Assembly: GCF_963677725.1 (NCBI RefSeq)
Contig: NZ_OY782507.1
Span: forward strand, 3,197,001-3,261,000
Reading direction: 5' to 3'
Source of the DNA: an uncultured Cohaesibacter sp.
GTDB taxonomy: Bacteria > Pseudomonadota > Alphaproteobacteria > Rhizobiales > Cohaesibacteraceae
DNA length: 64,000 nt
Below are positions 46,394 to 55,772 of this stretch, piece by piece. Position numbers and translations under genes: made by a program. Position 1 is the first letter of the stretch. Every line of letters begins with the position of its first letter. The notes beneath the pieces are model-generated. The model was given only the letters and a program-made list of their open reading frames with translations. It was not told where the DNA came from and did not search any database.

Positions 46394-47062
46394 ATGCGAA
46401 TTGTTATTGTAGAAGACAATGAAACACTTTCACATGCCATTTCTTACAGGCTGAAAGATCGCGGGCATTCAACCGATATTTTGCATGATGGCACCGAGGC
46501 GGATCAGTTTCTGCGTCAGGAAGGGGCGGATCTGGTCATTCTGGATATCAATCTGCCGGGAATGGATGGTCTGGCAATCCTGAAGGGGATCCGTTCGCGT
46601 GGTGATGGATGTCCGGTTCTGTTGCTGACGGCCCGAGGCGATACGCAGGATCTGGTGACGGGGCTTGATTCCGGTGCTGACGATTATCTGGTCAAACCGT
46701 TTGAAATGGATGAGCTTGAAGCCCGAATAAGGGCTTTGTCGCGGCGCAAGAATCTCGAATTTGGTGCGCGGGAGAAATTCGGGGCTCTCGAATTTGACCG
46801 AACCCATTGGCAGGTGTTGGCCGATGGCAAGGCATTGGACATTCCCCGCAAGGAATTGGCGACGCTCGAATGTCTGCTTGAGCGGCGAGGGCGGCTGGTC
46901 TCCAAGGCGCAATTGACCGATCATGTCTACGGGGTTGGAGCCGAGGTCGATGACACAGCGATCGAGCCGCACATTTCCCGCCTGCGCAAGCGTCTTGCTG
47001 TTTATGGCATCAAGATCAAGACCGCTCGCGGTCTGGGCTACATGATCGAGAGCACGCCATGA
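46394..47062 (+). CDS. tctD: TctD-like response regulator (OmpR type)
   Basis: The 222-residue protein starts at 46394 (MRIVIVEDNE). The receiver domain has acidic E-D, phospho-acceptor Asp51 in VILDINLPGMDG and Lys in LVKPFEMDE. A winged helix follows (about 130-220). No good ribosome site is seen. It probably activates the divergent tctC operon. Confidence 0.88.
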   Translation: MRIVIVEDNETLSHAISYRLKDRGHSTDILHDGTEADQFLRQEGADLVILDINLPGMDGLAILKGIRSRGDGCPVLLLTARGDTQDLVTGLDSGADDYLVKPFEMDELEARIRALSRRKNLEFGAREKFGALEFDRTHWQVLADGKALDIPRKELATLECLLERRGRLVSKAQLTDHVYGVGAEVDDTAIEPHISRLRKRLAVYGIKIKTARGLGYMIESTP

Positions 47063-48459
47063 TGAGGGTCGTGGTCCGGGCCATGTTGCGGGCGCGTTCC
47101 CTTCGCATTCGTCTCTTCAGTCTGATCATGGTGCCGCTGATCCTGATGACCAGTCTGCTGGGTTATTGGCGCTATCAATCAGCGCAGGAAACCGTCCAGG
47201 AACTGTTCGACCGCTCCCTTTTGTCAGCGGCTCTGGCGATCTCGCGCGATGTGGCCAATTCCAGCGGTGACAGCCTGTTGCCCTCGACCCGGACCCTTAT
47301 TCAGGATGCCACCGGTGGAAAGATTTTTTATCACGTCACAGGGCCGGGCGGGATTTATGTCACCGGCTATGCCTATCCGCCAGCCCCGCCAAGAGGTATG
47401 CACTTCAAGAAGGGGGAGCCGCACTATTTCGAAGCGCGCTATCGTGATCGTTCGGTCCGGGTGCTCAAGATTGTTGAGGATCTGGTCTATGAGGATCTGG
47501 TTGGCGAGACCATTGTCACGGTTTGGCAGGAGCTGTCGGACCGCAATGTCTTCGCCCGGCAACTGGCGGTACGGACCTTTGGTCTTTTCATGATTTTGTT
47601 GGTTACCTTAGGGTTGGTTGTCTGGTTTGGTGTGCAAAAGGGCCTGTCGCCTTTGACCGATTTGCAAAATGCCATTGCGGCGCGCTCACCAGATGATCTG
47701 AGCATCATCAAAAGGCCCGTGCCAATTGAGGTGAAAGGAGTGGTTCAAACGCTCAACCGGCTGTTGCAGCAACTGGAAAAGAGTATCAAGGATCATCAGG
47801 TTTTCATTTCCGATGCTGCCCATCAATTGCGCAATCCTGCCAACGCCGTGCAGTCGATGGCCGAAGCGGTGCGTGACGCGGGCAGTGATGAAGAGCGGCA
47901 AACCAGAATGGTGGACTTGATCAAGGCCGCGCATGTGTCTGCGCGCACCGCAGAACAATTGCTGTCCCTTGATCGCCTCAGACACAGCCGGCTTGAATCG
48001 GCACGAACCGTGTTTGACCTCACACAATTGGCCGCGGACATTTGCACCGACTTTGCGCCCCATTTGATGGGCATGGATATCGAGTTTGAATTCAACCCTT
48101 ATGACGGCAGGTTGCCGGTTGAGGCTGACAGTGTTTTTGTCTCCGAGGCCATCAAGAATTTGCTGGATAATGCGCAAAAGCATGGTGGTCCGGATTTATC
48201 GAGAGTTCGGGTTGAGACGTCACGCAAGGGCGCCTTTGCTGCTCTCACCGTGGCCAATGATGGCAAGGCCTTGAAACCGGAGGACGAAGCAAAGGCCTTT
48301 GGGCGTTTTTCTCAGGTTGAGCCGTCTCAGGGCAGTGGCATCGGGTTGGCAATTGTTGCGTCGGTGGCAGAGACCCATGGCGGAGCCATCCGGATTGATC
48401 CTTGCGAAGCAGGGGCCAGCCTGACGCTGTCGCTGCCGATCAAATCGCCGGTAACATGA
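47059..48459 (+). CDS. tctE: TctE-like sensor histidine kinase
   Basis: The 466-residue protein has two membrane helices (about 15-35 and 170-195) flanking a periplasmic sensor, then a HAMP-like linker and the H-box SDAAHQLRNPANAVQ with phospho-His. Its ATPase has Asn in AIKNLLDNAQKHGG and G-box GSGIGLAIV. It overlaps tctD by ATGA. It senses an extracellular tricarboxylate. Confidence 0.88.
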   Translation: MMRVVVRAMLRARSLRIRLFSLIMVPLILMTSLLGYWRYQSAQETVQELFDRSLLSAALAISRDVANSSGDSLLPSTRTLIQDATGGKIFYHVTGPGGIYVTGYAYPPAPPRGMHFKKGEPHYFEARYRDRSVRVLKIVEDLVYEDLVGETIVTVWQELSDRNVFARQLAVRTFGLFMILLVTLGLVVWFGVQKGLSPLTDLQNAIAARSPDDLSIIKRPVPIEVKGVVQTLNRLLQQLEKSIKDHQVFISDAAHQLRNPANAVQSMAEAVRDAGSDEERQTRMVDLIKAAHVSARTAEQLLSLDRLRHSRLESARTVFDLTQLAADICTDFAPHLMGMDIEFEFNPYDGRLPVEADSVFVSEAIKNLLDNAQKHGGPDLSRVRVETSRKGAFAALTVANDGKALKPEDEAKAFGRFSQVEPSQGSGIGLAIVASVAETHGGAIRIDPCEAGASLTLSLPIKSPVT

Positions 48460-48464
48460 CCGGC
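48447..48464 (+). terminator. Short stem-loop over the tctE stop
   Basis: A 6-bp stem GCCGGT/ACCGGC spans the stop codon and is followed by TTTATG. It is weak, possibly a terminator. Confidence 0.35.
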
Positions 48465-48524
48465 TTTATGCGGTTTGCTGATCGGCAAAGCATGCCTGAC
48501 TGTGGGCTTGCCCTCGCCGTTGCC

Positions 48525-49532
48525 TTATCTGAAGAGCGCCAGATTGGACGCCCAGATGGCGAAGAGGCAAAGCGCGCCGAATGCCAGATAGGCGGCGATT
48601 GAATATCCGACATAGCGAGAGACGGCTTGCGGCAGGTGGGATTTCAGGCTCTGAGCTCTGGTGGCCTTGATGGGCAGCGACAGAAACCCTGCTGCCAGCG
48701 CGAATCCGGTGCCAATGAACAAGCTGAGATAGAGCCCATAACCGATAAAGTCATATTCGGGCTTTAGGATGCAAAACGGGCAATGATGGTGCGGTTGTGC
48801 GTAGATATAGGGGGCAATGACCGAGATGATTGCTGTGATGGCTGCAACGAAATAAAAGGGGCAGGCAAGGGCATAAAGCGCAGACAGACGCGCGCGCCAC
48901 AGGCTGAGCGTTGCCAGCAAGGTCAGGAGACCAAGGCCAGCAAACAGCAACCACAGAGCCAATTCAGGGTCCATGGAGGCCAGTTGGGCTTCAATGCCGG
49001 AAACCTCAGGGGTGAAAAGGCGTGAGCAGCAGGATGTGATCACCTCCGTTTGAAGATTGAGGAAATAGGCCAGTTGCAGCCCGGCGCTGGCGAGCATCAC
49101 GGGAGCCAGACCGATCAGGAAGGCATATTTGAAGCGGGTGAGGGGATAATCGCGCGCCTTGCCATCCACTTTGTTGAGAATGAGCCAGACAAACGCCCCG
49201 AAGAAGGCTGCCAGTTTGAACAGCAATGCGGGGAAGCCATAAGCATTGACATTGAGGGTGCCCACCGCGCACATGGCGCCGGTGAACAACACGGCCATCC
49301 GGTCCGCATTATAGACAAACAACAGCAGGCTGATCAGCTCGATCCCCATGACAAAAGCAAGCGCCGTGGAGACGAGATAAGTCTTGCGTTCCATATGGAT
49401 CTGGCTTGCATGGCCGCTTTCCAGATCCCAGCTCTTCAAGATCCGATAGGAGAAATGCGCCGCCCAGAGCAGGATGAGGCTGGAAAGGCTCGCCACCAAC
49501 AGGAGCGCGAGAATTGTGCTCTGAAAAATCAT
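48525..49532 (-). CDS. Polytopic membrane protein of the NosL-type cluster
   Basis: The 335-residue protein starts at the ATG at 49532, overlapping the ABC ATPase stop. It has about eight membrane helices. Two cysteine sites stand out: VITSCCSRLF and PHHHCPFCILKPE, the latter a His-rich C-x2-C that may bind copper or undergo redox change. The family is not recognised. Position at the end of the NosL/ABC operon suggests a role in metal or redox handling at the membrane. Confidence 0.7.
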   Translation of the reverse strand: MIFQSTILALLLVASLSSLILLWAAHFSYRILKSWDLESGHASQIHMERKTYLVSTALAFVMGIELISLLLFVYNADRMAVLFTGAMCAVGTLNVNAYGFPALLFKLAAFFGAFVWLILNKVDGKARDYPLTRFKYAFLIGLAPVMLASAGLQLAYFLNLQTEVITSCCSRLFTPEVSGIEAQLASMDPELALWLLFAGLGLLTLLATLSLWRARLSALYALACPFYFVAAITAIISVIAPYIYAQPHHHCPFCILKPEYDFIGYGLYLSLFIGTGFALAAGFLSLPIKATRAQSLKSHLPQAVSRYVGYSIAAYLAFGALCLFAIWASNLALFR

Positions 49533-50236
49533 GCGTGGGCCTGTCCGGTTTGGGTTCCCATTTCGATTCCGGTCACGCACCCGTCTTCCATACTGACAAT
49601 CCGGTCGACGAGAGGAGCCTGCCAGATGCGTGGATCATGGCTGGTCATCAAAAGGGTTTTGCCGGTCTGGCGCAATGCCTCCATGGTCGTCAGGAACTCG
49701 GCTGTCAGGGCGGTGTCGAGATTGGCGGTTGGTTCGTCGGCGATGATGATAGCGGGGTCATTGATCAGGGCGCGGGCAATGGCGACCCGTTGCGCCTCTC
49801 CGCCCGATAGAAGTTCGGATGCGGCAGAGGCCCGGTGATCGAGCTTCATTTGGCCAAGCAAATCAAGGGCTCTTTGCTTGAGTGCGGCATGATCCAGCCC
49901 CAAAGGCAAGGCGGGAGCCATGACATTTTCGAGCGCCGTCATGCCACGGATGAGATTGAAGCGCTGGAAAATGAAGCCGAATGTCTGACGTCTGATGTCC
50001 GTCATGAATTTTTCGGGCAACCCGGAGATCAGCTCTTCTTTGAGATAGATTCGGCCGGTTGTCGGCCGTGCGAGGCAGCCAATCAAGCTCAGAAGGGTTG
50101 TTTTGCCCGAGCCACTTGGCCCCTTGAAGACCGTGGTTTGATCAAGCGGCAGGGAAAGGGAAACAGACCGAACCGCATGCACCTCATTGGGATGGCCGTC
50201 ATTGTAGCTCTTGGTCACGTTGTCGAGTGTGATCAT
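49529..50236 (-). CDS. ABC transporter ATPase (LolD/MacB type)
   Basis: The 235-residue protein has Walker A GPSGSGKTTL, signature LLSGGEAQRVAIARAL, Walker B IIIADEPTANLD and the switch His in MTSHDPR. It pairs with the FtsX-type permease, whose stop it overlaps. Such pairs act as mechanotransmitters or lipoprotein extractors, not classic importers. Confidence 0.9.
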   Translation of the reverse strand: MITLDNVTKSYNDGHPNEVHAVRSVSLSLPLDQTTVFKGPSGSGKTTLLSLIGCLARPTTGRIYLKEELISGLPEKFMTDIRRQTFGFIFQRFNLIRGMTALENVMAPALPLGLDHAALKQRALDLLGQMKLDHRASAASELLSGGEAQRVAIARALINDPAIIIADEPTANLDTALTAEFLTTMEALRQTGKTLLMTSHDPRIWQAPLVDRIVSMEDGCVTGIEMGTQTGQAHA

Positions 50237-51381
50237 CGCATCACCTGTTCCGGGTCGGTTATCGCGACGCGCCAGATGGGCACGATGGTGGCAATGGTGA
50301 AAGGCACAATGGTGAAGAAGCCAAGGGTCGCCAATTGCAGGCCATCAATGGCGGGGGGGAGGGCAAAATCAGGATAGAGGATACCCCATCCCTGCAAAAC
50401 CGGTTTGAGCATTTGGGCATCCAGCACGAAGACATGGATGTAGGCCGCCACGGTGCCCACCAGAAAAGACAGACCGGAGACCACTGCGCCTTCCCAGAAT
50501 TTCATTGCCAGAATATCACTGGTATCCCAACCAATGGCTTTAAGGATCCCGATTTCGCGTTTTTCTTCGCCTGACAGACCGGAGGCCTTGTCGAAGACGA
50601 AAATGGTGAAGGCAATGATGGAAGTGCCAAGCAGGGCCAATAACAGGCCTTCACGCCATGAGAAAATGGCCTCATAGGTGCGCAGAATGTCGTCTCGGGT
50701 GACGATCCGAGCATCGGGCAGGCGGTAGGAGACCTTTCCAACAATGGTCGGAACCTCCCGTTCGTTGCGGACTTTCAGAACCAGATCGGTATAGACATCT
50801 TGCGGCAGATTGAAAAAGTTGCGGAAGTCCGCTTCGCTGACCAGCACCAGATCCGAGCTTACCAACGCGGAATCGCTGGTCAGGATGTCCTTGATCCGCA
50901 GCACGAGAGGTTTGCCGGTTGGCGAGCTGAGCGCCAAAATGCGGCCCTTCTGGGCATGGCGCAGGCGAGCAACGCCTTCGCCGAGGATGGTCTGGCCCTT
51001 TTCCAGTTTTAAACCTGTTGCGTCTTTGCCCGGCACCATCAGGGTATAGTTGGCCTTGGTGCCGCGGTCATAAAAATAGCCCCAGAGGCGACCTTCGGCG
51101 GACCGCACGCCCCGGATTCTACCGAGTTTGTCGAGATAGGAGAGCGGCACCATGTCGTGACGGCCCATAACGAGCCGCTGGATGATGATCTCCGGTGCAT
51201 CTGCCAGCATCAAGGATGCTTCACGCCTGATTGCATGAGAGAAGAACATGACAGATGCCAGCAGAAACGTGACGAGCACATAAACGGCAAAGAGAATCAC
51301 ATTGCGCCCAATGCGGCGACGCATGGCGGCGAGCGTGAAGTCGATCAGGTTCAATTGTCGCCGCATTGACGAGAGGATCAT
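50233..51381 (-). CDS. ABC transporter permease (FtsX/MacB type)
   Basis: The 382-residue protein has one N-terminal helix (RNVILFAVYVLVTFLLASV), a large periplasmic domain (about 50-245) and three C-terminal helices, as in MacB and LolC. It contains the FtsX stretch KREIGILKAIGWDTSDILAM. It overlaps the small protein gene upstream and the ATPase gene downstream by 4 bases each. Confidence 0.88.
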   Translation of the reverse strand: MILSSMRRQLNLIDFTLAAMRRRIGRNVILFAVYVLVTFLLASVMFFSHAIRREASLMLADAPEIIIQRLVMGRHDMVPLSYLDKLGRIRGVRSAEGRLWGYFYDRGTKANYTLMVPGKDATGLKLEKGQTILGEGVARLRHAQKGRILALSSPTGKPLVLRIKDILTSDSALVSSDLVLVSEADFRNFFNLPQDVYTDLVLKVRNEREVPTIVGKVSYRLPDARIVTRDDILRTYEAIFSWREGLLLALLGTSIIAFTIFVFDKASGLSGEEKREIGILKAIGWDTSDILAMKFWEGAVVSGLSFLVGTVAAYIHVFVLDAQMLKPVLQGWGILYPDFALPPAIDGLQLATLGFFTIVPFTIATIVPIWRVAITDPEQVMR

Positions 51382-51701
51382 GGCAATGGCTCGCTCTTGA
51401 CAATCATCTGGCCGCCTGTGCTTTGCAAATGCTTCGGTGGACCGATCAGGGAGCCTGCGGGAAAGTGATCAATGGAGACAGGATGATCCTGAAAAGGAGA
51501 ATGGAGATCGGCCATCGAAGGATGTCGTGTATAGCGGGCTTCGGTCAAAAGGGACAGATCACTCAATCCCAGTTGACTGACCAGTGATCGTCCCTGTTGG
51601 CTGCTGGCGGGCGCAAGGAACGCATGGGCCATGGCCACGCACAGCAGGATGGTCAGAAAGCCGAGCAATGACAGAATCACGACAGAGGGCCGGGCGGTCA
51701 T
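51378..51701 (-). CDS. Small single-helix protein of the NosL cluster
   Basis: The 107-residue protein has an N-terminal membrane or signal helix (SVVILSLLGFLTILLCVAMA) and then a short, polar, periplasmic-looking tail. It has no recognised domain. Overlaps with both neighbours (ATGA type) support it as a real gene of the operon. Confidence 0.65.
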   Translation of the reverse strand: MTARPSVVILSLLGFLTILLCVAMAHAFLAPASSQQGRSLVSQLGLSDLSLLTEARYTRHPSMADLHSPFQDHPVSIDHFPAGSLIGPPKHLQSTGGQMIVKSEPLP

Positions 51702-52243
51702 GTGAGGATAAACTCCCCCTTGTCGAGACCGAGCAGAATCGCCATTGTCACCTCCTCAAAGGCCATAAGGCGTTTGCCCTGGTGATCCTTGAGGAATTCG
51801 TCTGCATCATACTGGTCTGGATGGGGGATGAGTTCATGACCCATTGGACCTAGAATGTCCGAGCCAATGACATAGAGTGCTGTGCGGGCGTCAATCCGCT
51901 TGGTCGCGTAATAGTCTGTGACAGCCAGACGCTCTATGTCCGCTGCCTTGCGGCCTGACGCATATTTTTCCATGTCGAGCAGATATTTGAACATGTCTTT
52001 GGCACCGTCGAAGTGATCGGCGTGGCCATCTTTATAGAGCACGGTGGCAATCCAGTCCGGATAACGTGCGGGAAACATGCCGCAAACAGGACAGGCATCA
52101 CGATCATGGGGCATGGGGACGCCAAAGGGCGTGGAAAGCGTGTCCGAGGCGATTGCCATCTTGCAGCTTGCCATCAAGGGAAAAGCCAGCCCGGCGCCAA
52201 GCAAGCCGCGTCTGGTCAGTTTGGGTTTGGTGCACATGGGCAT
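51698..52243 (-). CDS. nosL: NosL-family copper-binding lipoprotein
   Basis: The 181-residue protein has a Tat-like RRGLLGAG and a lipobox LMASC (about residues 23-27), followed by the copper site region CPVCGMFPARYPDWIA. NosL delivers copper to N2O reductase. No nosZ is in the window, so its client may be different. It heads a tightly overlapped five-gene stretch. Confidence 0.88.
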   Translation of the reverse strand: MPMCTKPKLTRRGLLGAGLAFPLMASCKMAIASDTLSTPFGVPMPHDRDACPVCGMFPARYPDWIATVLYKDGHADHFDGAKDMFKYLLDMEKYASGRKAADIERLAVTDYYATKRIDARTALYVIGSDILGPMGHELIPHPDQYDADEFLKDHQGKRLMAFEEVTMAILLGLDKGEFILT

Positions 52244-52285
52244 TCCTGAACGAAGAATTTGGCCTGAAGGACGATTGTGCGGATA

Positions 52286-52330
52286 AGGGACAAGCCGTGG
52301 CGGGGCTCACTCCACCAGTGGCTTGTCCCT
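52286..52330. other. Long stem-loop between the two NosL genes
   Basis: An 11-bp perfect stem AGGGACAAGCC/GGCTTGTCCCT with an inner GTGG/CCAC pairing. There is no U-run. It may balance expression between the two NosL genes. Confidence 0.65.
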
Positions 52331-52358
52331 CATTCCATCAACAGATGGATGGGTCGGC

Positions 52359-52982
52359 TTAGTTGTCCTTGCCTTTCATCGATTTCATTTTCTTGGCCAT
52401 GTGGGCGCGCTTTTCTGCCCGACGTTTGCGGATCATCAGCGTGTTTTTCGCCATATCTGCATAAGCGGTCTCCAGCGCTTCTTCGAAGGGGACCGCGCGC
52501 TCTGCACCGACAGAAGCCGCTTTGGCCGCATCAGCATAGGCCCATTTGCGCGTCGCCGACATGGTGCCGGGCTTGCTTGGGTCAATTGCGTAATGGGCGT
52601 CTTCGACCTTGATCAGCGGCTTGATTTCTGCGTCCGAGCCAGCGTCACCCACCCAGATATTTTTGGGCGCGCGGTCCATATTCAGGCCCAGCGACAGGGA
52701 TGCACAATGGATGGAACAGGTGCCTTCGGTTGAGTCATCGTCATATTGAATGAGATGGCGCGAATGGCTCCATTGCTTGCGTACCATGCCGCAATAGGGG
52801 CAGCGCGGATATTTTTCAAATTCCTTGTCGGTTGGATTGGCGTCTTTTTTCATATTGCCTGTGACGCCATTTTTGTTCGTCCATTCCCAGGGGGGGACCA
52901 TTTTGGCAGAGGCGGCAAGGGACGACAGGGCCAGAGCGACAGGCGCAAGCGTGGCTGAGGTCAAAAGGGTACGACGGTCCAT
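52359..52982 (-). CDS. Second NosL-like protein, Tat-exported
   Basis: The 207-residue protein has a signal DRRTLLTSATLAPVALALSS ending near SLAASAK, and the NosL pattern YPRCPYCGMVRKQWSHSRHL, with later GTCSIHCASLSLGL adding more Cys and His. The C-terminus is Lys/Arg-rich. It is longer than usual NosL and may bind copper in the periplasm. It is upstream of nosL on the minus strand. Confidence 0.8.
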   Translation of the reverse strand: MDRRTLLTSATLAPVALALSSLAASAKMVPPWEWTNKNGVTGNMKKDANPTDKEFEKYPRCPYCGMVRKQWSHSRHLIQYDDDSTEGTCSIHCASLSLGLNMDRAPKNIWVGDAGSDAEIKPLIKVEDAHYAIDPSKPGTMSATRKWAYADAAKAASVGAERAVPFEEALETAYADMAKNTLMIRKRRAEKRAHMAKKMKSMKGKDN

Positions 52983-53126
52983 GAGGTGGTCTCTCTATTC
53001 TTTTCAAACGTGAAATGGGAAATGGCAAGACCAACCGCAGGCAGGTGCCAACGATGGCTCAATATCGGACGCCTGCGCCCCCAATGGGATGTGAGGGGTG
53101 CAGTTGGTCTGGCCTTGCTTCAAATT

Positions 53127-53531
53127 TCAGGAAAAGAGCGGAGGGCCGCGTGCAAAGCGGATTTTTGCCTGTCTTGGTACACCAATCTGGTCAGATAGGT
53201 GATACTGAATGGTCGCAAAATGGTGTTGACCCAGAGGCAGAAGCGGTTGTTCGGCGTCAAGGGTTTGCGCGGATGCGGCAGAAGAACAAACCGAGCAAAG
53301 GCTCGGGTCGGCTGTTCCTGAGCCTTCGTTCTCCTCATCAAGGGTGATAAGGCCACCGGCCGAACAAATCTGAAGGAAATTATAGGCAACCGATCCGGCT
53401 TCGACTTGTGCGATGGGACCGGCGGCTGCGGTCCAGATCGATGTCGCATGGACAATGCCAAAAAACATCTGGCTGATCAGTGCGATCAGCGTGATGCATA
53501 ATGCCAAAATGTCCTTGCGAAGTTCATGCAT
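53127..53531 (-). CDS. DUF2946-like small membrane protein with C-x2-C
   Basis: The 134-residue protein starts at the ATG at 53531 (MHELRKDILALC). It has one membrane helix and then the pair CSVCSSAA near the middle and a His-containing tail. This fits the DUF2946 pattern often found beside copper or TonB genes. The function is unknown. Confidence 0.6.
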   Translation of the reverse strand: MHELRKDILALCITLIALISQMFFGIVHATSIWTAAAGPIAQVEAGSVAYNFLQICSAGGLITLDEENEGSGTADPSLCSVCSSAASAQTLDAEQPLLPLGQHHFATIQYHLSDQIGVPRQAKIRFARGPPLFS

Positions 53532-53702
53532 TGTGAGAACAAGGAGCCGGGAAGGACCGGACTCCACCTTCATTTCATTGATTTGAGTCTAGCAAACAGG
53601 ATGGGCGGGCGCGATGAAATTATACGAAAGTTAAAAGTGACCACAATATTCATCGTTTCTTCTGCGTCATTTTGCCCATTTCTGCTGGCGATTCTGGTCA
53701 GC

Positions 53703-54074
53703 CTACCACCCCGGACGGTCAAATTGGCCATCATAAATGTAGCCTGCAATTTTTAATGCGTCTTCCTGGGAAATCTCGATCGCTGGCATAAGATCGAACC
53801 GACGGATGGCACCGGGCATGCGCGCACGGGCTTCATCGGGCTCTTTGGCCCACGCAGCAATCGCTTTAACGAACGCGTCCTTGTCCGGGTAGGCAGACAA
53901 ATAGTGTCCCTGAACCGCGAACATTGGCGGTGCTACGCGGTCATCGCCTCTTTCTTTGCCTCCATGGCAGGCGGCGCAATTTTCTTCATAAAGCTCTTTT
54001 CCGCCATCCGCAAAGGCTGGTTGCGAAAGACAGGCGGCGGTTAACAGCGCCAAAAAACTGAATTTGCTGGTCAT
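53703..54074 (-). CDS. Small periplasmic cytochrome c
   Basis: The 123-residue protein starts at 54074 (MTSKFSFLAL). It has a signal peptide (1-22) and the heme motif CAACH with a distal Met in RRFDLMPAIE. It is a class I c-type cytochrome, the first gene of the minus-strand NosL-type group. It may supply electrons to an unknown reductase. Confidence 0.88.
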   Translation of the reverse strand: MTSKFSFLALLTAACLSQPAFADGGKELYEENCAACHGGKERGDDRVAPPMFAVQGHYLSAYPDKDAFVKAIAAWAKEPDEARARMPGAIRRFDLMPAIEISQEDALKIAGYIYDGQFDRPGW

Positions 54075-54429
54075 GCAATCTGGTCCGGTCACTAGCTTTA
54101 ATGATTCTAATATTCGACTATTTGCATATTTTCTTCATTTGTCCAGCTTGGACGAAGACTATTCTAGCAATCTGCCTGAAAGTGAGCTGTTTGCCACAGT
54201 TCGTTGGCGCTCATGTTTCCTGCCATTTTTCGCCCCTGACTTGCTGCCATTGCGTGGGTTGGGACGGCCCAGTGTTGGTCGCAGTCTACCTCCAATTGAT
54301 TACAAAGCGTTACGTTTGGTTACCGTTTGCGCCTTGAGGCTCTATGGTTATTACAGTATTTTCGAAACAAGATGACATGGTCGCGGTTGCGCGATTTCCC
54401 TTTTCCATCGCTGCGCAAAGAATTTCGAT
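54075..54429. other. Divergent intergenic region, cytochrome c / HlyD
   Basis: The 355-base AT-richer gap must hold promoters for the two divergent groups. The open frames in it lack ribosome sites and protein-like composition. No specific operator was recognised. Confidence 0.6.
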
Positions 54430-55770
54430 ATGAGTATCCTGAAAAAAATTCTGATCGTTCCACCGGTTGCGATTGCGATCGGTCTGTTTCTGGCCTCCGG
54501 GCAATCTGCCAAATCGCCTCGGGCTGCAACGCAAAGCAAGGAAAAACCGACGCCGGTCAAAGTCATCGGCGCCAAGCCAATGACGGTTGTCCCCTCCGTG
54601 TCAGCCTATGGCAAGGTTCAGCCGGATCGCACATGGGACGCCGTGGCGCAGGTGGCCGGTCCGGTTATCTGGACGGCGGACAGTCTCAAGGAAGGCTTGC
54701 TCATTGGCAAGGGCACCAGTCTGATCAAGATCGACGAGCGGGAATATGAGTTGGTGCTCGCCCAGATCGGAGCCCAGATCGAAGCGCTTGAAACGAAAAC
54801 CGAAACCACAACGGCTTCCTTGAAGATCGAAGAAAGAGCCTTGGCGCTGCTTGAGGAAGATCTGGGACGCAAAAAGTCTCTGCAGGCCCGAGGGTCGTCC
54901 TCGCAAGCCAATGTTGATGCATCGGAACGCACCTTGCTGACCCAGAATGCCAAGGTGCAAACGCTTCAAAGCACGTTGAAACTCAATCATGCAGAAGAAA
55001 ATGTTTTGCAGCAGCAGCGCGAAATAGCGCTGCTCAATATCCAGCGAACCGAACTAAAGGCGCCGTTTGATGTGCGGCTGTCGTCGGTCGATATTTCGGT
55101 GGGCCAGTATGTCAACAAGGGACAGAAGCTGTTCTCCGGGGATGGCATAGCTGTTGCCGAGATTATCGCCCAATTGCCCATCGGTGCATTGCGGCCGCTT
55201 TTGGGGGCTCCGGGCAAGGAAGCCAAGTCTGCGCGCCAAGCTTCGCAGCAGGCCGGAGTGGTGTCTGATCGGCATGCGGCTTTGAAAGCCAAAGTGGTTC
55301 TGCATACGCCGCGCTCGGATATCATGTGGGATGCCAAGGTTGATCGCGTGACGGCTGCGATGGATCCCAAAACCCGAACGCGCGGCATTGTGCTCACAGT
55401 TCAGGATCCTTATGGACAGGCCAGCCCCGGTCAGAAGCCCCCTTTGGTCACTGATACGGCGGTGCACGTTATTCTTCAGGGGCGGCCTCGAAAAGGCAAA
55501 ATTGCTCTTCCCGCCTCTGCCATTCGAAAAGGCACGGTGATGGTGGTCGATGCTGAAAAGCGTCTTCGCTTTAAACCGGTCAAGGTGGAGTATATTCAAG
55601 GAGATATTGCCGTTTTGGGGTCAGGCCTGGCACCCAAGGAGAAAGTCATTGTCTCGGATTTGCCCGCCCCTGTTGACGGCATGCTGGTGAAGCCGAAGCC
55701 TGATAAAAAGTTGCTCGCACGCGTCATGGCGGAAGCTTCTGGCAAGACGCCAAGCAAAGGGGCAAACTGA
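54430..55770 (+). CDS. HlyD/MFP periplasmic adaptor of an RND pump
   Basis: The 446-residue protein has an N-terminal anchor (SILKKILIVPPVAIAIGLFL), a lipoyl-type half, a coiled hairpin (about 110-205, with LEEDLGRKKSLQARGSSSQA) and beta-barrel domains. It is 2 bases before the RND gene and forms an efflux pair. No outer-membrane channel gene is next to it. Confidence 0.88.
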   Translation: MSILKKILIVPPVAIAIGLFLASGQSAKSPRAATQSKEKPTPVKVIGAKPMTVVPSVSAYGKVQPDRTWDAVAQVAGPVIWTADSLKEGLLIGKGTSLIKIDEREYELVLAQIGAQIEALETKTETTTASLKIEERALALLEEDLGRKKSLQARGSSSQANVDASERTLLTQNAKVQTLQSTLKLNHAEENVLQQQREIALLNIQRTELKAPFDVRLSSVDISVGQYVNKGQKLFSGDGIAVAEIIAQLPIGALRPLLGAPGKEAKSARQASQQAGVVSDRHAALKAKVVLHTPRSDIMWDAKVDRVTAAMDPKTRTRGIVLTVQDPYGQASPGQKPPLVTDTAVHVILQGRPRKGKIALPASAIRKGTVMVVDAEKRLRFKPVKVEYIQGDIAVLGSGLAPKEKVIVSDLPAPVDGMLVKPKPDKKLLARVMAEASGKTPSKGAN

Positions 55771-55772
55771 TC

